A DNA stretch of 42,407 bases. It comes from REEB85 sp018971455. GTDB taxonomy: Bacteria > Pseudomonadota > Alphaproteobacteria > Acetobacterales > Acetobacteraceae. The notes beneath the pieces are model-generated. The model saw only the letters and a program-made list of their open reading frames with translations. It was not told the origin of the DNA and did no database searches. Made by a program: the position numbers and the translations under genes. Of the stretch, positions 8,220-16,602 are shown piece by piece. The stretch is taken from NCBI GenBank assembly GCA_028871195.1, contig JAGWNT010000028.1, positions 1 to 42,407 on the forward strand. Direction: 5' to 3'. How positions within the stretch are numbered: the stretch's first letter is position 1; every line of letters starts with the position of its first letter.

Positions 8220-9266
8220 TCAGTCCGAACTTGCCTTGGGGGACGGGGGCTTCGGCTTGTCGCGCCCGGCCAGTTTCCTCAACACCGCCACCTGGCGGAA
8301 GAATTCACGCACCGGTGCGGCGGGGCTGCCCACCACGTCGGCCCGTTCGGGCACATCCGCCATCACGCCGGCCTGCGCGCCGATGCGCGCCTGCCGGCCG
8401 ATGCGCAAATGGCCGGTGAGGCCCGCCTGGCCGCCGACCATGACAAAATCGCCCAGCACGGTGGAGCCTGAAATCCCGGCCTGGGAGACCACCACGCAGC
8501 ACCGTCCGAGCCGGACGTTGTGCCCGATCTGAACCAGATTGTCGAGGCGCGAGCCGGCGCCGATCACCGTGTCCTGCGCCGAGCCGCGGTCGATCGTGGT
8601 GTTGGCGCCGATCTCGACATCGTCCTCGAGGACGACCCGCCCAAGCTGCGGCACGCCGACGAAGCCGGTGCTGGTGGTGGCGAAGCCGAACCCGTCCTGG
8701 CCGATGCAGGCGCCGGGATAGATTTGCACCCGCGCGCCCAGCAGGGCATGGCTGATGCTGGCCCGCGCGCCGATACGGCAATCCGCGCCCAGCACCACAC
8801 CCTCGCCGATCACCGCCCCCGCGCCGACGCGGCAGCGCGGCCCGATCTCCGCGCCCGCCCCGATGACGGCCAGCGGCCCGATCTCGGCCGTGGGATCGAT
8901 CGCAGCCCGGGCATCGATCACCGCCGAAGGGTGGCGGCCCGGCCGCGCCGGCGGCGGCGGATGGAACAGCGCGGCGACGCGCGCCCAGCCGAGATAGGGC
9001 TCGCTGGTCACGATCGCCACGCAGCCGGCCGGCACGCGGGCGGCGAGGTCCGGATGGACGATCACCGCGCCGGCGGCGGTGGCCGCCAGCGCATCGAGAT
9101 AGCGCCGGTTGTCGAGGAAGCTGACCTCCTCGGGCCCCGCCGTCTGCAGGGGGCCGATGCCGGTGAGCATGAGGTCGCGCTCCGCCGCCGTGCCGCCGGC
9201 GCACGCGGCCACCACGGCCAGCGCATGCGGGCCGGTATGGGCGAAGAAGCGCGCATCTCCCGTCAT
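8220..9266 (-). CDS. lpxD: UDP-3-O-(3-hydroxyacyl)glucosamine N-acyltransferase LpxD
   Basis: 348 residues. An N-terminal uridine-binding domain (GPEEVSFLDNRRYLDAL near residues 40-56) precedes a long hexapeptide beta-helix and a short C-terminal helix. The block LVQIGHNVRLGRCCVVVSQA carries the histidine equivalent to catalytic His239 of E. coli. The usual Ala/Cys-rich strand after it (AACVGIAGS in many homologues) is here VVVSQAGISGS, a mild variant. The enzyme adds the second, N-linked hydroxyacyl chain of lipid A. It follows the skp gene by 62 bases. Confidence 0.96.
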   Translation of the reverse strand: MTGDARFFAHTGPHALAVVAACAGGTAAERDLMLTGIGPLQTAGPEEVSFLDNRRYLDALAATAAGAVIVHPDLAARVPAGCVAIVTSEPYLGWARVAALFHPPPPARPGRHPSAVIDARAAIDPTAEIGPLAVIGAGAEIGPRCRVGAGAVIGEGVVLGADCRIGARASISHALLGARVQIYPGACIGQDGFGFATTSTGFVGVPQLGRVVLEDDVEIGANTTIDRGSAQDTVIGAGSRLDNLVQIGHNVRLGRCCVVVSQAGISGSTVLGDFVMVGGQAGLTGHLRIGRQARIGAQAGVMADVPERADVVGSPAAPVREFFRQVAVLRKLAGRDKPKPPSPKASSD

Positions 9267-9328
9267 GCCGCCCTCCTCATCGGGCCGCCCTCACCTGCCC
9301 CGGGCGCGGCGCCACCGCGGCCGCACGC

Positions 9329-10165
9329 TCAGGGCTTCTTGGCGGCCGGCTTGGCTGCCGGCTTGGCCGGCGCCGCCGCGGCTGGCGCGGCCGGCGCGGC
9401 CGGCTGCGCCACCAGCTTCACCGGCTCGACCTTCTTGCCCACCGGCGAGACCCCCTCGGGCGGCACCACCACCGACGGCAGGATGGTGTTGAGCTCGGTC
9501 AGCACCTGCTGGGTGACATCGAACTCGTTGATGTTCAGCGCCACCTGCGCGCGGTGCAGCACGAGATTCATGCCGCGGCTCTCGGCGACCTGGCGGATCA
9601 CCGCGATCAGCGTCGCCTGGATCTGGTTGAGGCCGACCTGCGCCGCTTCCTGGATGATTTCGTTGCGTTTACGGAACTCGATCTGCGCCTTGGTGATGCG
9701 GTCCTGAAGCTCCTGCTCCTTGGCGCGGATCTGGGCCGGCGACAGCTTGGCGCGCTCGTTGGTGAGCGTCTGCTGCATCTCGCGCCAGGTGCCCTGCTCC
9801 TTCTGCGCGTCGTCGCTCAGTTTCTGGCGCCGCTCGCTGATCACCCGATCGACCTGCTGGGCGGCGGTGGAGGCGCGCATCACCTCGGGCACGTCGATCA
9901 CGCCGACCACGGCGGCCGGCGGCGCGGCGCCCTTGGGCAGCGCCGGCAGTTCGGGGACCGGGGGCATCGGAATGGGCGGCGGGGCCTGCTGCGCGGCACC
10001 CGGCCCCGGCGCGCTGGGCGGCGGGGTCGGGCGGGCCACCGGGTGCGGCGCCGGGGCGGCCGGCTTGCCGGGGACGAAGAAATCCTTGTTCTGCGCCGCC
10101 GCCGGGCCGGCAGCCGCCAGGGTGGCCGCCAAGAGCAGGGCGGCGATCATCTTCATGCGAGTCAT
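9329..10165 (-). CDS. skp: OmpH/Skp-family periplasmic chaperone with extended low-complexity ends
   Basis: 278 residues, against roughly 160 for E. coli Skp. Signal peptide MTRMKMIAALLLAATLAAAG with cleavage near AAAQ. Residues about 30-85 are a Pro/Ala-rich linker. The recognisable OmpH core follows: VVGVIDVPEVMRAST, a long charged coiled coil, and a terminal strand before VLTELNTILPSV. The last 45 or so residues are Ala/Pro/Lys-rich and end KPAAKPAAKKP. Skp trimers carry unfolded outer-membrane proteins to BamA, and the gene starts 6 bases after the bamA stop. The added tails are unusual in length; the basic tail may contact membrane or cell wall, which is inference. Confidence 0.85.
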   Translation of the reverse strand: MTRMKMIAALLLAATLAAAGPAAAQNKDFFVPGKPAAPAPHPVARPTPPPSAPGPGAAQQAPPPIPMPPVPELPALPKGAAPPAAVVGVIDVPEVMRASTAAQQVDRVISERRQKLSDDAQKEQGTWREMQQTLTNERAKLSPAQIRAKEQELQDRITKAQIEFRKRNEIIQEAAQVGLNQIQATLIAVIRQVAESRGMNLVLHRAQVALNINEFDVTQQVLTELNTILPSVVVPPEGVSPVGKKVEPVKLVAQPAAPAAPAAAAPAKPAAKPAAKKP

Positions 10166-10170
10166 GTCTG

Positions 10171-12540
10171 TCAGAACCTTGTGCCGAAGCCGAAGCGGAA
10201 AATCTGTGTCTGGTCGTAGGCCTTCTTGATCACCGGCACGCCGAGATCGATGTTGATCAGGCCGAACGGGGTCTTCCAGGAAACGCCGACGCCGGCGCCG
10301 ACGCGCGGGGCGGCATCGTCGACGATGGCCACGGGCACGCCGTGCAGCGCCAGCCGGTTGACCTGCGAGAGCGAGCCGACATCGACGAAGGCGCGCCCGG
10401 TCAGGCCGAGATCGGGCGAGATCGGCAGCGGGAAGCGCAGTTCGGTCGATTGCGTCCACAAAAGCCGCCCGCCGAGGGCGTCGCCGCCGACGATGGCGTG
10501 CGGGCCGACACCGCCCGAGGCAAAGCCGCGCAGGTTCTCGCCGCCGAGGAAGAAGCGGTCGATGATGTGCTCGTTGTGGCCGAGATTGAACAGGTAGCCG
10601 GCGCCGGCCGACACCGCGATGCCCCAGTCCGAATTGCCGGTGAAATTGTCGAGCGGCACGTAGTAGGTGCCGTCCACCTTGGCGCGCACGAAGCGGGCAT
10701 CGCCGCCAAGCCCCGCGAAATCCGAGCCGAGGCGGATGACGAAGCCCTTGTGCGCGTCGAGCTTGCTGTCGCGGTAATCCACCGTGAAGGTCTGGCTGAG
10801 CTGGGAGAGCAGGCTCTGCCCGGCCTCGTCCTGCACGTAGATGCTGGCGCCGGACTGCACGTTGTAGACATTGCGCTGCGCCAGCGTGTAGCCCCAGGCC
10901 TGGCGCAGATGCTCGGTGAACTGATAGCCGAGATTGGCGGTGAAGCCGAACCGGCGCTCGTTGTACTGCGCCGTGTCGAGGTTGTTGGTCTGGGTGCGGA
11001 AGAGGTCGATGCCGGCCAGGATGTTGCGATCCAGGAAATAGGGATCGGTGATCGCGAGATCGATCTGGCTCTGCTTCTGCGCCAGCGTGGCGTTGATGCC
11101 GGCATCGATGCCGGTGCCGATGACGTTGCGCTCGCGCAGGCCCACATTGGCCAGCGCCCCGAGATCGGTCGAATAGCCGCCGCCCAGTGTCAGCTCGCCG
11201 GTCGCCTTCTCCTGGATGGTGGTGGTCAGGATGGTCTTGTCCGGCGCCGAGCCGGGCGTGGCCTCGATGCCGACATTGGCGAAGTAGTCGAGGTCCTGCA
11301 GCCGCTGGCGGCTCAGCCGGATCAGGGCGGCGTTGAACGGGTCGCCCTCGGCGACGCGGAACTCGCGGCGGATCACCTTGTCCTGGGTGCGCTCGTTGCC
11401 GACGATGTCGATGCGCTCGATATAGACGCGCGGACCCTGGCCGATGTCGAACACCAGGTCGATGGTGTGCTTCTTGGTGTCGCGCGTCACCATCGGCTTC
11501 ACCTCGACGAAGGCGAAGCCGTGATTCTGGAGCGTGTCGGTCAGCGCCTGCACGGTGCGTTCGACCGCGTCGCCATCGTACCAATCCCCGGGTGCAAGCT
11601 CGAGCAGCGGCAGCAGCGTCTTCTTGTCGACGTTCTTCAGCGAGGCGTTGATATCGACCTTGGCGATCTTGTAGCGCGCGCCCTCGTGCAGCGTGTAGGT
11701 CAGGAAGAAGGCCGATTTATCCGGCGCCAGCTCGGCATTGGCGCTGACCACCTCGAAATCGGCATAGCCCTTGCGCAGATAGAATTTGCGCAGCGCCTCC
11801 TTGTCGGCGTTGACGCGGTCCGGGTCGTAGCTGTCGCTGGTGGACAGGAAGCGCCACCAGGCGGTCTGGCGGGTGTTGATGATCTCGCCGAGGCGGCCCG
11901 AGCCGAAGGCGTGGTTGCCGACGAAGACGATGCGGCTGACCAGCGTCTCGCGCCCCTCGTTGATCTCGAAGACGACATCGACGCGGTTCTGGTCGAGCTT
12001 GATGATCTTCGGCTCGATCGAGGCGGCGAAATAGCCGCGCCGCGCATAGAGGTCGAGCAGGCGCTGGCGGTCGGCGCGGGCGGCGGCGGGGGTGAACACG
12101 GCGCGCGGCAGAAGCTGGACCTCAGGACGCAGCGTGGAGTCGACGAGCTTGTGGTTCCCCTCGAAGGCGATGCGGTTGACGATCGGGTTCTCGACGACCT
12201 GCACCACCAGGACGTCGCCCGCGCGGCTCAGCTTGACGTCGCTGAACAGGCCGGTGGCGTAGAGGGTCTTGAGGCTGCGGTCGATCTGGCCGGAGTCGAA
12301 CGGGTCGCCGGGCTGGACCAGCATGTAGGAGCGTACGGTCGCGGCCTCGATGCGCTCATTGCCCTGCACGCGGATGCTGCCGATGACCCCACCCGGCGCC
12401 GGCCGTGCCGCCACCGGACGCACGGGGGCCGCGGGGCGCGCGGGCGCGCTGGCGGGGGCGGTCTGGGCGTCGGATGTCACGGGAAGAAAGGCGCCGGCCA
12501 GACAGGCCAGTGCGAGCAACGCCGCGCGAGTGCGAAACAA
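10171..12540 (-). CDS. bamA: Outer-membrane protein assembly factor BamA
   Basis: 789 residues if the TTG at 12540 is used. AGGGGG lies about 7 bases before it, and the product then begins directly with a good signal peptide (MFRTRAALLALACLAGAFLP, cleavage after TSDAQ). An ATG at 12609 would add 23 charged residues before the signal and is less likely. The POTRA series begins at GVIGSIRVQGNERIEAATVR; five repeats can be followed, the last containing VYIERIDIVGNERTQDKVIR. The C-terminal half is a 16-strand beta barrel ending in FRFGFGTRF, with the terminal aromatic residue required for outer-membrane insertion. BamA catalyses barrel folding. Confidence 0.95.
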   Translation of the reverse strand: MFRTRAALLALACLAGAFLPVTSDAQTAPASAPARPAAPVRPVAARPAPGGVIGSIRVQGNERIEAATVRSYMLVQPGDPFDSGQIDRSLKTLYATGLFSDVKLSRAGDVLVVQVVENPIVNRIAFEGNHKLVDSTLRPEVQLLPRAVFTPAAARADRQRLLDLYARRGYFAASIEPKIIKLDQNRVDVVFEINEGRETLVSRIVFVGNHAFGSGRLGEIINTRQTAWWRFLSTSDSYDPDRVNADKEALRKFYLRKGYADFEVVSANAELAPDKSAFFLTYTLHEGARYKIAKVDINASLKNVDKKTLLPLLELAPGDWYDGDAVERTVQALTDTLQNHGFAFVEVKPMVTRDTKKHTIDLVFDIGQGPRVYIERIDIVGNERTQDKVIRREFRVAEGDPFNAALIRLSRQRLQDLDYFANVGIEATPGSAPDKTILTTTIQEKATGELTLGGGYSTDLGALANVGLRERNVIGTGIDAGINATLAQKQSQIDLAITDPYFLDRNILAGIDLFRTQTNNLDTAQYNERRFGFTANLGYQFTEHLRQAWGYTLAQRNVYNVQSGASIYVQDEAGQSLLSQLSQTFTVDYRDSKLDAHKGFVIRLGSDFAGLGGDARFVRAKVDGTYYVPLDNFTGNSDWGIAVSAGAGYLFNLGHNEHIIDRFFLGGENLRGFASGGVGPHAIVGGDALGGRLLWTQSTELRFPLPISPDLGLTGRAFVDVGSLSQVNRLALHGVPVAIVDDAAPRVGAGVGVSWKTPFGLINIDLGVPVIKKAYDQTQIFRFGFGTRF

Positions 12541-12705
12541 AAGCGATCCCCCTAGATCTGCGTCAACAGCGCTGCGTCGAACGGAGCGGCGGCGTGCCGC
12601 CCATGGCACCAGCTCACCAATCGAGCTGGCTGGCCACGGGCGGGCCGCACAATAGCGGCGCCTCGCGCGCCGCGCTACCCGCGCCGCGCGCGGCGATGCC
12701 GCGGA

Positions 12706-13833
12706 TCAGCCGAGGAGGCCGGCAACCCAGCGGAACAGGCCGATATGGGCCAGATCGTTCCAGGTGGCGAAGACGAACAGCCCGATGAGCAGCGCGAATC
12801 CGGCCCGGAAGCCGTATTCCTGGGCGCGAATCGGCAGCGGCCGCCCGCGCAGCGCCTCGGCGAGCAGGAACATCAGGTGCCCGCCATCGAGCACCGGGAT
12901 CGGGAACAGGTTGATCAGGCCGAGATTGACCGACAGGACGGCGATGAACGAGACGAGGCTGGCCAGGCCGAGGGCCGCGACCTGCCCGGAAAGCTCGGCG
13001 ATTCGCACCGGCCCGCCGAGCTGCGCCGTCCCGCCATGGCGGGTCATCATCTCCCACACCCCGGCCAGCGTCTGCTCGCCGACCAGCCAGGTCTGCGCCA
13101 GCCCGGCCGGCACCGCGGCGAAGACCGACATCTTCCTGAACGATTCCGCCCCGCCGCGGATGCCCAGCAGCCCGGTGACGTGGCCGTGGCCGTCATTCTG
13201 GGACTCGGCCGTCACCGTCACGTCCCGCGCCTGCCCGGCGCGCATGATGTGCAGGGTCAGGCGGTCGCCCGGATGGGTGGAGACGATGCGCTGGATGTCC
13301 GCGAAGCGCGTCACCTTCTCGGCGCCGATGGCGCTTACCACGTCGCCGGGCTGGAGCCCGCCCAGCGCCGCGGGCGTGCCGGCGACCACCTCGCCCACCA
13401 CCGGTGCCGCATCCGAACCGGCCACCGGCTGGCCCATCACCGCGAACAGGCCGATGAACAGCACCGCCGCGAGCACGAAATTGGCGACCGGCCCGGCGGC
13501 GATGATGATGGCGCGCGAGAGCACCGATTTCTCATGGAAGGTGCGGCCGGGAATCCAGCTCGCCCGGGTGGCGTCCGACGCCTCCTCCGCGCGTTCCTGC
13601 CCGTGCAGCTTCACGTAGCCGCCGAGCGGAATCCAGGCGACCTTCCACGCCGTGCCGTGGCGGTCCGTCCAGCCGAAAATGGACGAGCCGAAGCCGATCG
13701 AGAACGCCTCGACATGCACGCCCCGCCAGCGTGCCGCCAGATAATGGCCGAGTTCGTGGATGAACACGAGGATGCCGAGAACCACGACGAAGGAGACCGG
13801 CGTGCGAAGGGCGGCAGGCAGGAAATCGAACAC
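12706..13833 (-). CDS. rseP: Site-2 intramembrane protease RseP
   Basis: 375 residues. The zinc motif HELGH lies at residues 26-30 in the first membrane helix, with the third ligand region PIPVLDGGHLMFL near the C-terminus. One PDZ domain is visible (VVAGTPAALGGLQPGDVVSA), where the E. coli protein has two in about 450 residues; a single-PDZ form is usual in alphaproteobacteria. RseP cleaves anti-sigma factors and remnant signal peptides within the inner membrane. It precedes bamA by 165 bases. Immediately upstream lies an AT-rich stretch that probably carries its own promoter. Confidence 0.96.
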   Translation of the reverse strand: MFDFLPAALRTPVSFVVVLGILVFIHELGHYLAARWRGVHVEAFSIGFGSSIFGWTDRHGTAWKVAWIPLGGYVKLHGQERAEEASDATRASWIPGRTFHEKSVLSRAIIIAAGPVANFVLAAVLFIGLFAVMGQPVAGSDAAPVVGEVVAGTPAALGGLQPGDVVSAIGAEKVTRFADIQRIVSTHPGDRLTLHIMRAGQARDVTVTAESQNDGHGHVTGLLGIRGGAESFRKMSVFAAVPAGLAQTWLVGEQTLAGVWEMMTRHGGTAQLGGPVRIAELSGQVAALGLASLVSFIAVLSVNLGLINLFPIPVLDGGHLMFLLAEALRGRPLPIRAQEYGFRAGFALLIGLFVFATWNDLAHIGLFRWVAGLLG

Positions 13834-13997
13834 GGCGTCCCCTTACGTCTCAATATTTACTTATCTTTGGACAAAAATTACACAACCGCAGTCAAGCACA
13901 ATGCATCAATGAATTAAACAGTTTTGATTCACCAATTTTGTAACCTTCGGTCGAGAATCCGGCCATGCTTACCCGTCAAGGTTGCCGTTGACCGGCC
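13834..13997 (-). promoter_or_regulatory. AT-rich island upstream of rseP
   Basis: Between dxr and rseP lie 164 bases, of which about 13850-13965 are conspicuously rich in A and T, unlike everything around them. On the minus strand a TTGACT hexamer (complement of 13890-13895) resembles a sigma-70 -35 element, but no convincing -10 at 16-18 bases can be fixed. An imperfect palindrome lies inside. The position suggests a dedicated promoter for rseP-bamA-skp-lpx; the exact start is not resolvable by eye. Confidence 0.45.
13910..13931. promoter_or_regulatory. Imperfect 22-bp palindrome in the rseP upstream island
   Basis: TGAATTAAAC followed by AGTTTTGATTCA pairs over nine positions with one T-G mismatch and a four-base centre. 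It could be a regulator site or an mRNA hairpin. It is about 77 bases before the rseP start. No known operator consensus is recognised. Confidence 0.35.
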
Positions 13998-15164
13998 TCA
14001 CGCCGCCGAGCGGCCCTTGGCGACGCAGATCTGCCCGCCGACACGCCGCGCCCACCCGTCCAGCTCCAGCACCGCGTCCAGGCTGTCGGCCGGTTGCGGC
14101 CCGATCGACGCCAGCGCCTCCTCGACCAGGGCGGCAATGTCGAGAAACCCGATCTGCCCGGCCAGGAACCCCGCCACCGCGACCTCGTTGGCCGCACTGA
14201 AAATGGTGGGAGCGCCGCCGCCCGCCTGCAAGGCCTCCCGCGCCAGACGCAGGGCGGGAAAGCGCGCGAGGTCGGGGGCGGCGAATTCAAGCCGCCCGAT
14301 CGCCGCGAGGTCGAGGCGGCGGGCATGGGTGGCGATGCGCGCCGGCCAGGCCAGCGTATGGGCGATCGGCACCCGCATGTCCGGGCTGCCAAGCTGGGCC
14401 AGCACGCTGCCATCGGCATAATAGACCAGCCCGTGCACCACCGACTGGGGATGCACCAGCACCTCGATCGACTCGCTTGGCAGACCGAAGAGACGTGCAG
14501 CCTCAATGACTTCGAGGCCTTTGTTCATCATCGTCGCGCTGTCGATGCTGATCTTCGCCCCCATCGACCAGACCGGGTGGCGCAGGGCGGCCTCGGGCAG
14601 CGCGCGGGCCATGTCATCCAGGCTCGCGGTGCGGAACGGCCCGCCCGAGGCGGTCAGCGCAATGCGCTCGACGGCGCCATGGTTGCCGTCGGCCATCGCC
14701 TGGAAGATGGCGTTGTGCTCCGAATCGACCGGCAGAAGCGTGGCGCCATGCGCCCCCACCGCCTCCAGCATCACCTCCCCGGCGCAGACCAGGGCCTCCT
14801 TGTTGGCCAGCGCCACGGCGCCGCCATTGCGGATCGCCGCCAGCGTCGGTTTCAGCCCGGCCGCACCGGTGATCGCCGCCATGGTCCAGTCCACCGGCAG
14901 CGCCGCCGCGGCCACCACCGCGGCCTCGCCGCAATCGGTGGCGATGCCGGTGCCGGCCAGGGCGGCGGCCAGTTCGGCGTGGCAGGAGGCATCGCTGATC
15001 ACCGCCCATTCCGCGCGCAGCGCCACCGCCTGCTCGGCCAGCAGCCGGGCATTGCGCCCGCCGACCAGGGCTCGCACGCGATAGGATTCGGGGGCCGCCG
15101 CCAGCAGATCGATGGTCTGCGTTCCAACGCTGCCGGTGCTGCCGAGAATCGACACGGTCTTCAT
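13998..15164 (-). CDS. dxr: 1-deoxy-D-xylulose 5-phosphate reductoisomerase
   Basis: 388 residues, standard length. The NADPH-binding start MKTVSILGSTGSVGTQTIDL, the metal ligands Asp147 and Glu149 in VDSEHNAIFQ, the flexible-loop region SIDSATMMNKGLEVIEA and the block VLVHPQSVVHGLV are all present. The enzyme makes 2-C-methyl-D-erythritol 4-phosphate, the committed step of the MEP isoprenoid pathway, feeding undecaprenyl phosphate made by the nearby uppS. Its ATG overlaps the cdsA stop as ATGA, implying coupling. Confidence 0.97.
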   Translation of the reverse strand: MKTVSILGSTGSVGTQTIDLLAAAPESYRVRALVGGRNARLLAEQAVALRAEWAVISDASCHAELAAALAGTGIATDCGEAAVVAAAALPVDWTMAAITGAAGLKPTLAAIRNGGAVALANKEALVCAGEVMLEAVGAHGATLLPVDSEHNAIFQAMADGNHGAVERIALTASGGPFRTASLDDMARALPEAALRHPVWSMGAKISIDSATMMNKGLEVIEAARLFGLPSESIEVLVHPQSVVHGLVYYADGSVLAQLGSPDMRVPIAHTLAWPARIATHARRLDLAAIGRLEFAAPDLARFPALRLAREALQAGGGAPTIFSAANEVAVAGFLAGQIGFLDIAALVEEALASIGPQPADSLDAVLELDGWARRVGGQICVAKGRSAA

Positions 15165-15865
15165 TGCCACAACCCTACTCCGCCCCCGAGCGCCAATGCC
15201 AGCACCGCCGCAAGAGGAGCGGCGAGCAGCAGCCCATCGAGCCGGTCGAGCAGGCCGCCATGGCCGGGGATCAGCCGGCCGGAATCCTTCACGCCGAAAT
15301 GCCGCTTCAGCCCGCTCTCCAGCAGGTCGCCGATCTGGCTCGCAACGCCCAGCGCCAGCGCCGCCGCCACCGCGTGCCCGGCCGCCGCCCAGCCCCGGCT
15401 GGCGCCCGGCCCGAGCATGGCCGCCGCCAGACCGACGAGCGCGGCCCCCACGAGCCCGCCCAGCGCGCCCGAGCGCGTCTTGCCCGGGGAAATGCGGGGG
15501 GCCAGTTTCGGCCCGCCCAGCGCCCGGCCGGCCAGATAGGCGCCGATATCGCTCGCCCACACCACCAGCATGACGAACAGCACGTTGCCGCGCCCGGCCA
15601 GCGGATCGGCCCGCAGCCAGAGCAGCGCCAGCAGCGCCGGCCCGAAATAGACCACGCCGCCGGCCAGCGCCAGCCGCCGCCCACGGGCCAGCCCGTGCCA
15701 CTCATAGGCCACGCCGCCGCCGGCCAGCAGCACCAGCCCGGCCCATGCCAGCCCGCCGATCCACAGGCACGCCAGCGCCAGCGGCGCCAGCACCAGCGCC
15801 GAGAGCAGGCGAAGCCGCAAATCGCGCCAGGGCGCGGGGGCGGGCTCAGCCGGGCCTGGCGCCAA
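15161..15865 (-). CDS. cdsA: Phosphatidate cytidylyltransferase (CDP-diglyceride synthase)
   Basis: 234 residues with about seven hydrophobic segments. The C-terminal block SGLKRHFGVKDSGRLIPGHG, continuing GLLDRLDG, satisfies the CDP-diglyceride synthase signature. The enzyme makes CDP-diacylglycerol for phospholipid synthesis at the inner membrane. The TTG at 15865, with GGCGGGAAC upstream, gives a 20-base overlap with uppS and a normal N-terminus; an ATG at 15919 would give 252 residues with an extra Arg/Gly-rich leader and a 74-base overlap. The start is therefore uncertain, the identity is not. Confidence 0.93.
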   Translation of the reverse strand: MAPGPAEPAPAPWRDLRLRLLSALVLAPLALACLWIGGLAWAGLVLLAGGGVAYEWHGLARGRRLALAGGVVYFGPALLALLWLRADPLAGRGNVLFVMLVVWASDIGAYLAGRALGGPKLAPRISPGKTRSGALGGLVGAALVGLAAAMLGPGASRGWAAAGHAVAAALALGVASQIGDLLESGLKRHFGVKDSGRLIPGHGGLLDRLDGLLLAAPLAAVLALALGGGVGLWQ

Positions 15866-16598
15866 AACGTCGTTCCCGCCGCGCAAACTCCGCCAGCGCC
15901 CCGGCGAAGCTCTGCGCATCGAAATCCGGCCACAGCAGATCGAGAAACAGCAATTCGGCGTAGGCGCACTGCCACAGCAGGAAGTTCGACAGCCTCTGCT
16001 CGCCCGAGGTGCGGATCACCAGATCGGGGTCCGGAATGCCGGCGGTGGAGAGGAAGCCGGCGAAGCGCGTCTCGTCCAGCGCCGCGGGGTCGAGCAGCCC
16101 GTCGCGCGCGGCGATCGCCGCCGCCCGCGCCGCCGCCGCAAGCTCCGCCCGCGCGCCGTAGGACAGGGCCACCACCAGGTTGAGCCGGGTATTGGTCGCG
16201 GTGTCGCGCTCGGCCTCGGCGAGATCCTGCTCGATGTCGCGGTCGAAGCGCCCGCGGTCGCCGATGAAGCGCAGCCGCACCCCTTGCGCCTTCAGCTCGG
16301 CGATCTCACTGCGCAGAAAGTGGCGAAGCAGCCCGGTGAGATCGATCACCTCGGCGCGCGGCCGGCGCCAGTTCTCGCTGCTGAAGGCGTAGAGGGTGAG
16401 CCAGGCGACGCCCTGGGTGATCGCCGCCTCGATGGTGCGCCGCACCGCCTGCACGCCGGCGCGGTGCCCGGCCAGGCGCGGCAGCCCGCGGGCGGCGGCC
16501 CAGCGGCCATTACCGTCCATGATGATGGCGACATGGGTGGGCGGCGCGCCGGGGGGCACGGGCTCGACGCAGGCTCGGGGTTCGACCATCGCCGGCAT
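15846..16598 (-). CDS. uppS: Undecaprenyl diphosphate synthase (isoprenyl transferase)
   Basis: 250 residues from the ATG at 16598, which is 4 bases after the frr stop; an ATG at 16589 is also possible. The cis-prenyltransferase motif HVAIIMDGNGRWAAARGLPR contains catalytic Asp28, and the C-terminal region PDLVIRTSGEQRLSNFLLWQ with ELLFLDLLWPDF is diagnostic. The enzyme extends farnesyl diphosphate to the C55 carrier for peptidoglycan and O-antigen synthesis. A longer start at 16646 would overlap frr and is rejected. Confidence 0.96.
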   Translation of the reverse strand: MPAMVEPRACVEPVPPGAPPTHVAIIMDGNGRWAAARGLPRLAGHRAGVQAVRRTIEAAITQGVAWLTLYAFSSENWRRPRAEVIDLTGLLRHFLRSEIAELKAQGVRLRFIGDRGRFDRDIEQDLAEAERDTATNTRLNLVVALSYGARAELAAAARAAAIAARDGLLDPAALDETRFAGFLSTAGIPDPDLVIRTSGEQRLSNFLLWQCAYAELLFLDLLWPDFDAQSFAGALAEFARRERRFGARPG

Positions 16599-16602
16599 GC
16601 GC

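Noticed and set aside
6435..8471. Plus-strand open frame opposite lpxI, lpxA and fabZ
   Set aside because: It spans three verified genes on the other strand, and its His/Asp/Arg-rich sequence is a reverse-frame artefact.
10342..12555. Plus-strand open frame opposite bamA
   Set aside because: It is entirely antisense to the well-supported bamA and has no ribosome site or recognisable fold; composition mirrors the bamA codons.
12541..12705. Gap between bamA and rseP, checked for a promoter, small gene or terminator
   Set aside because: Only a weak AGCTC/GAGCT pair and GC-rich sequence are visible; nothing supports a named element.
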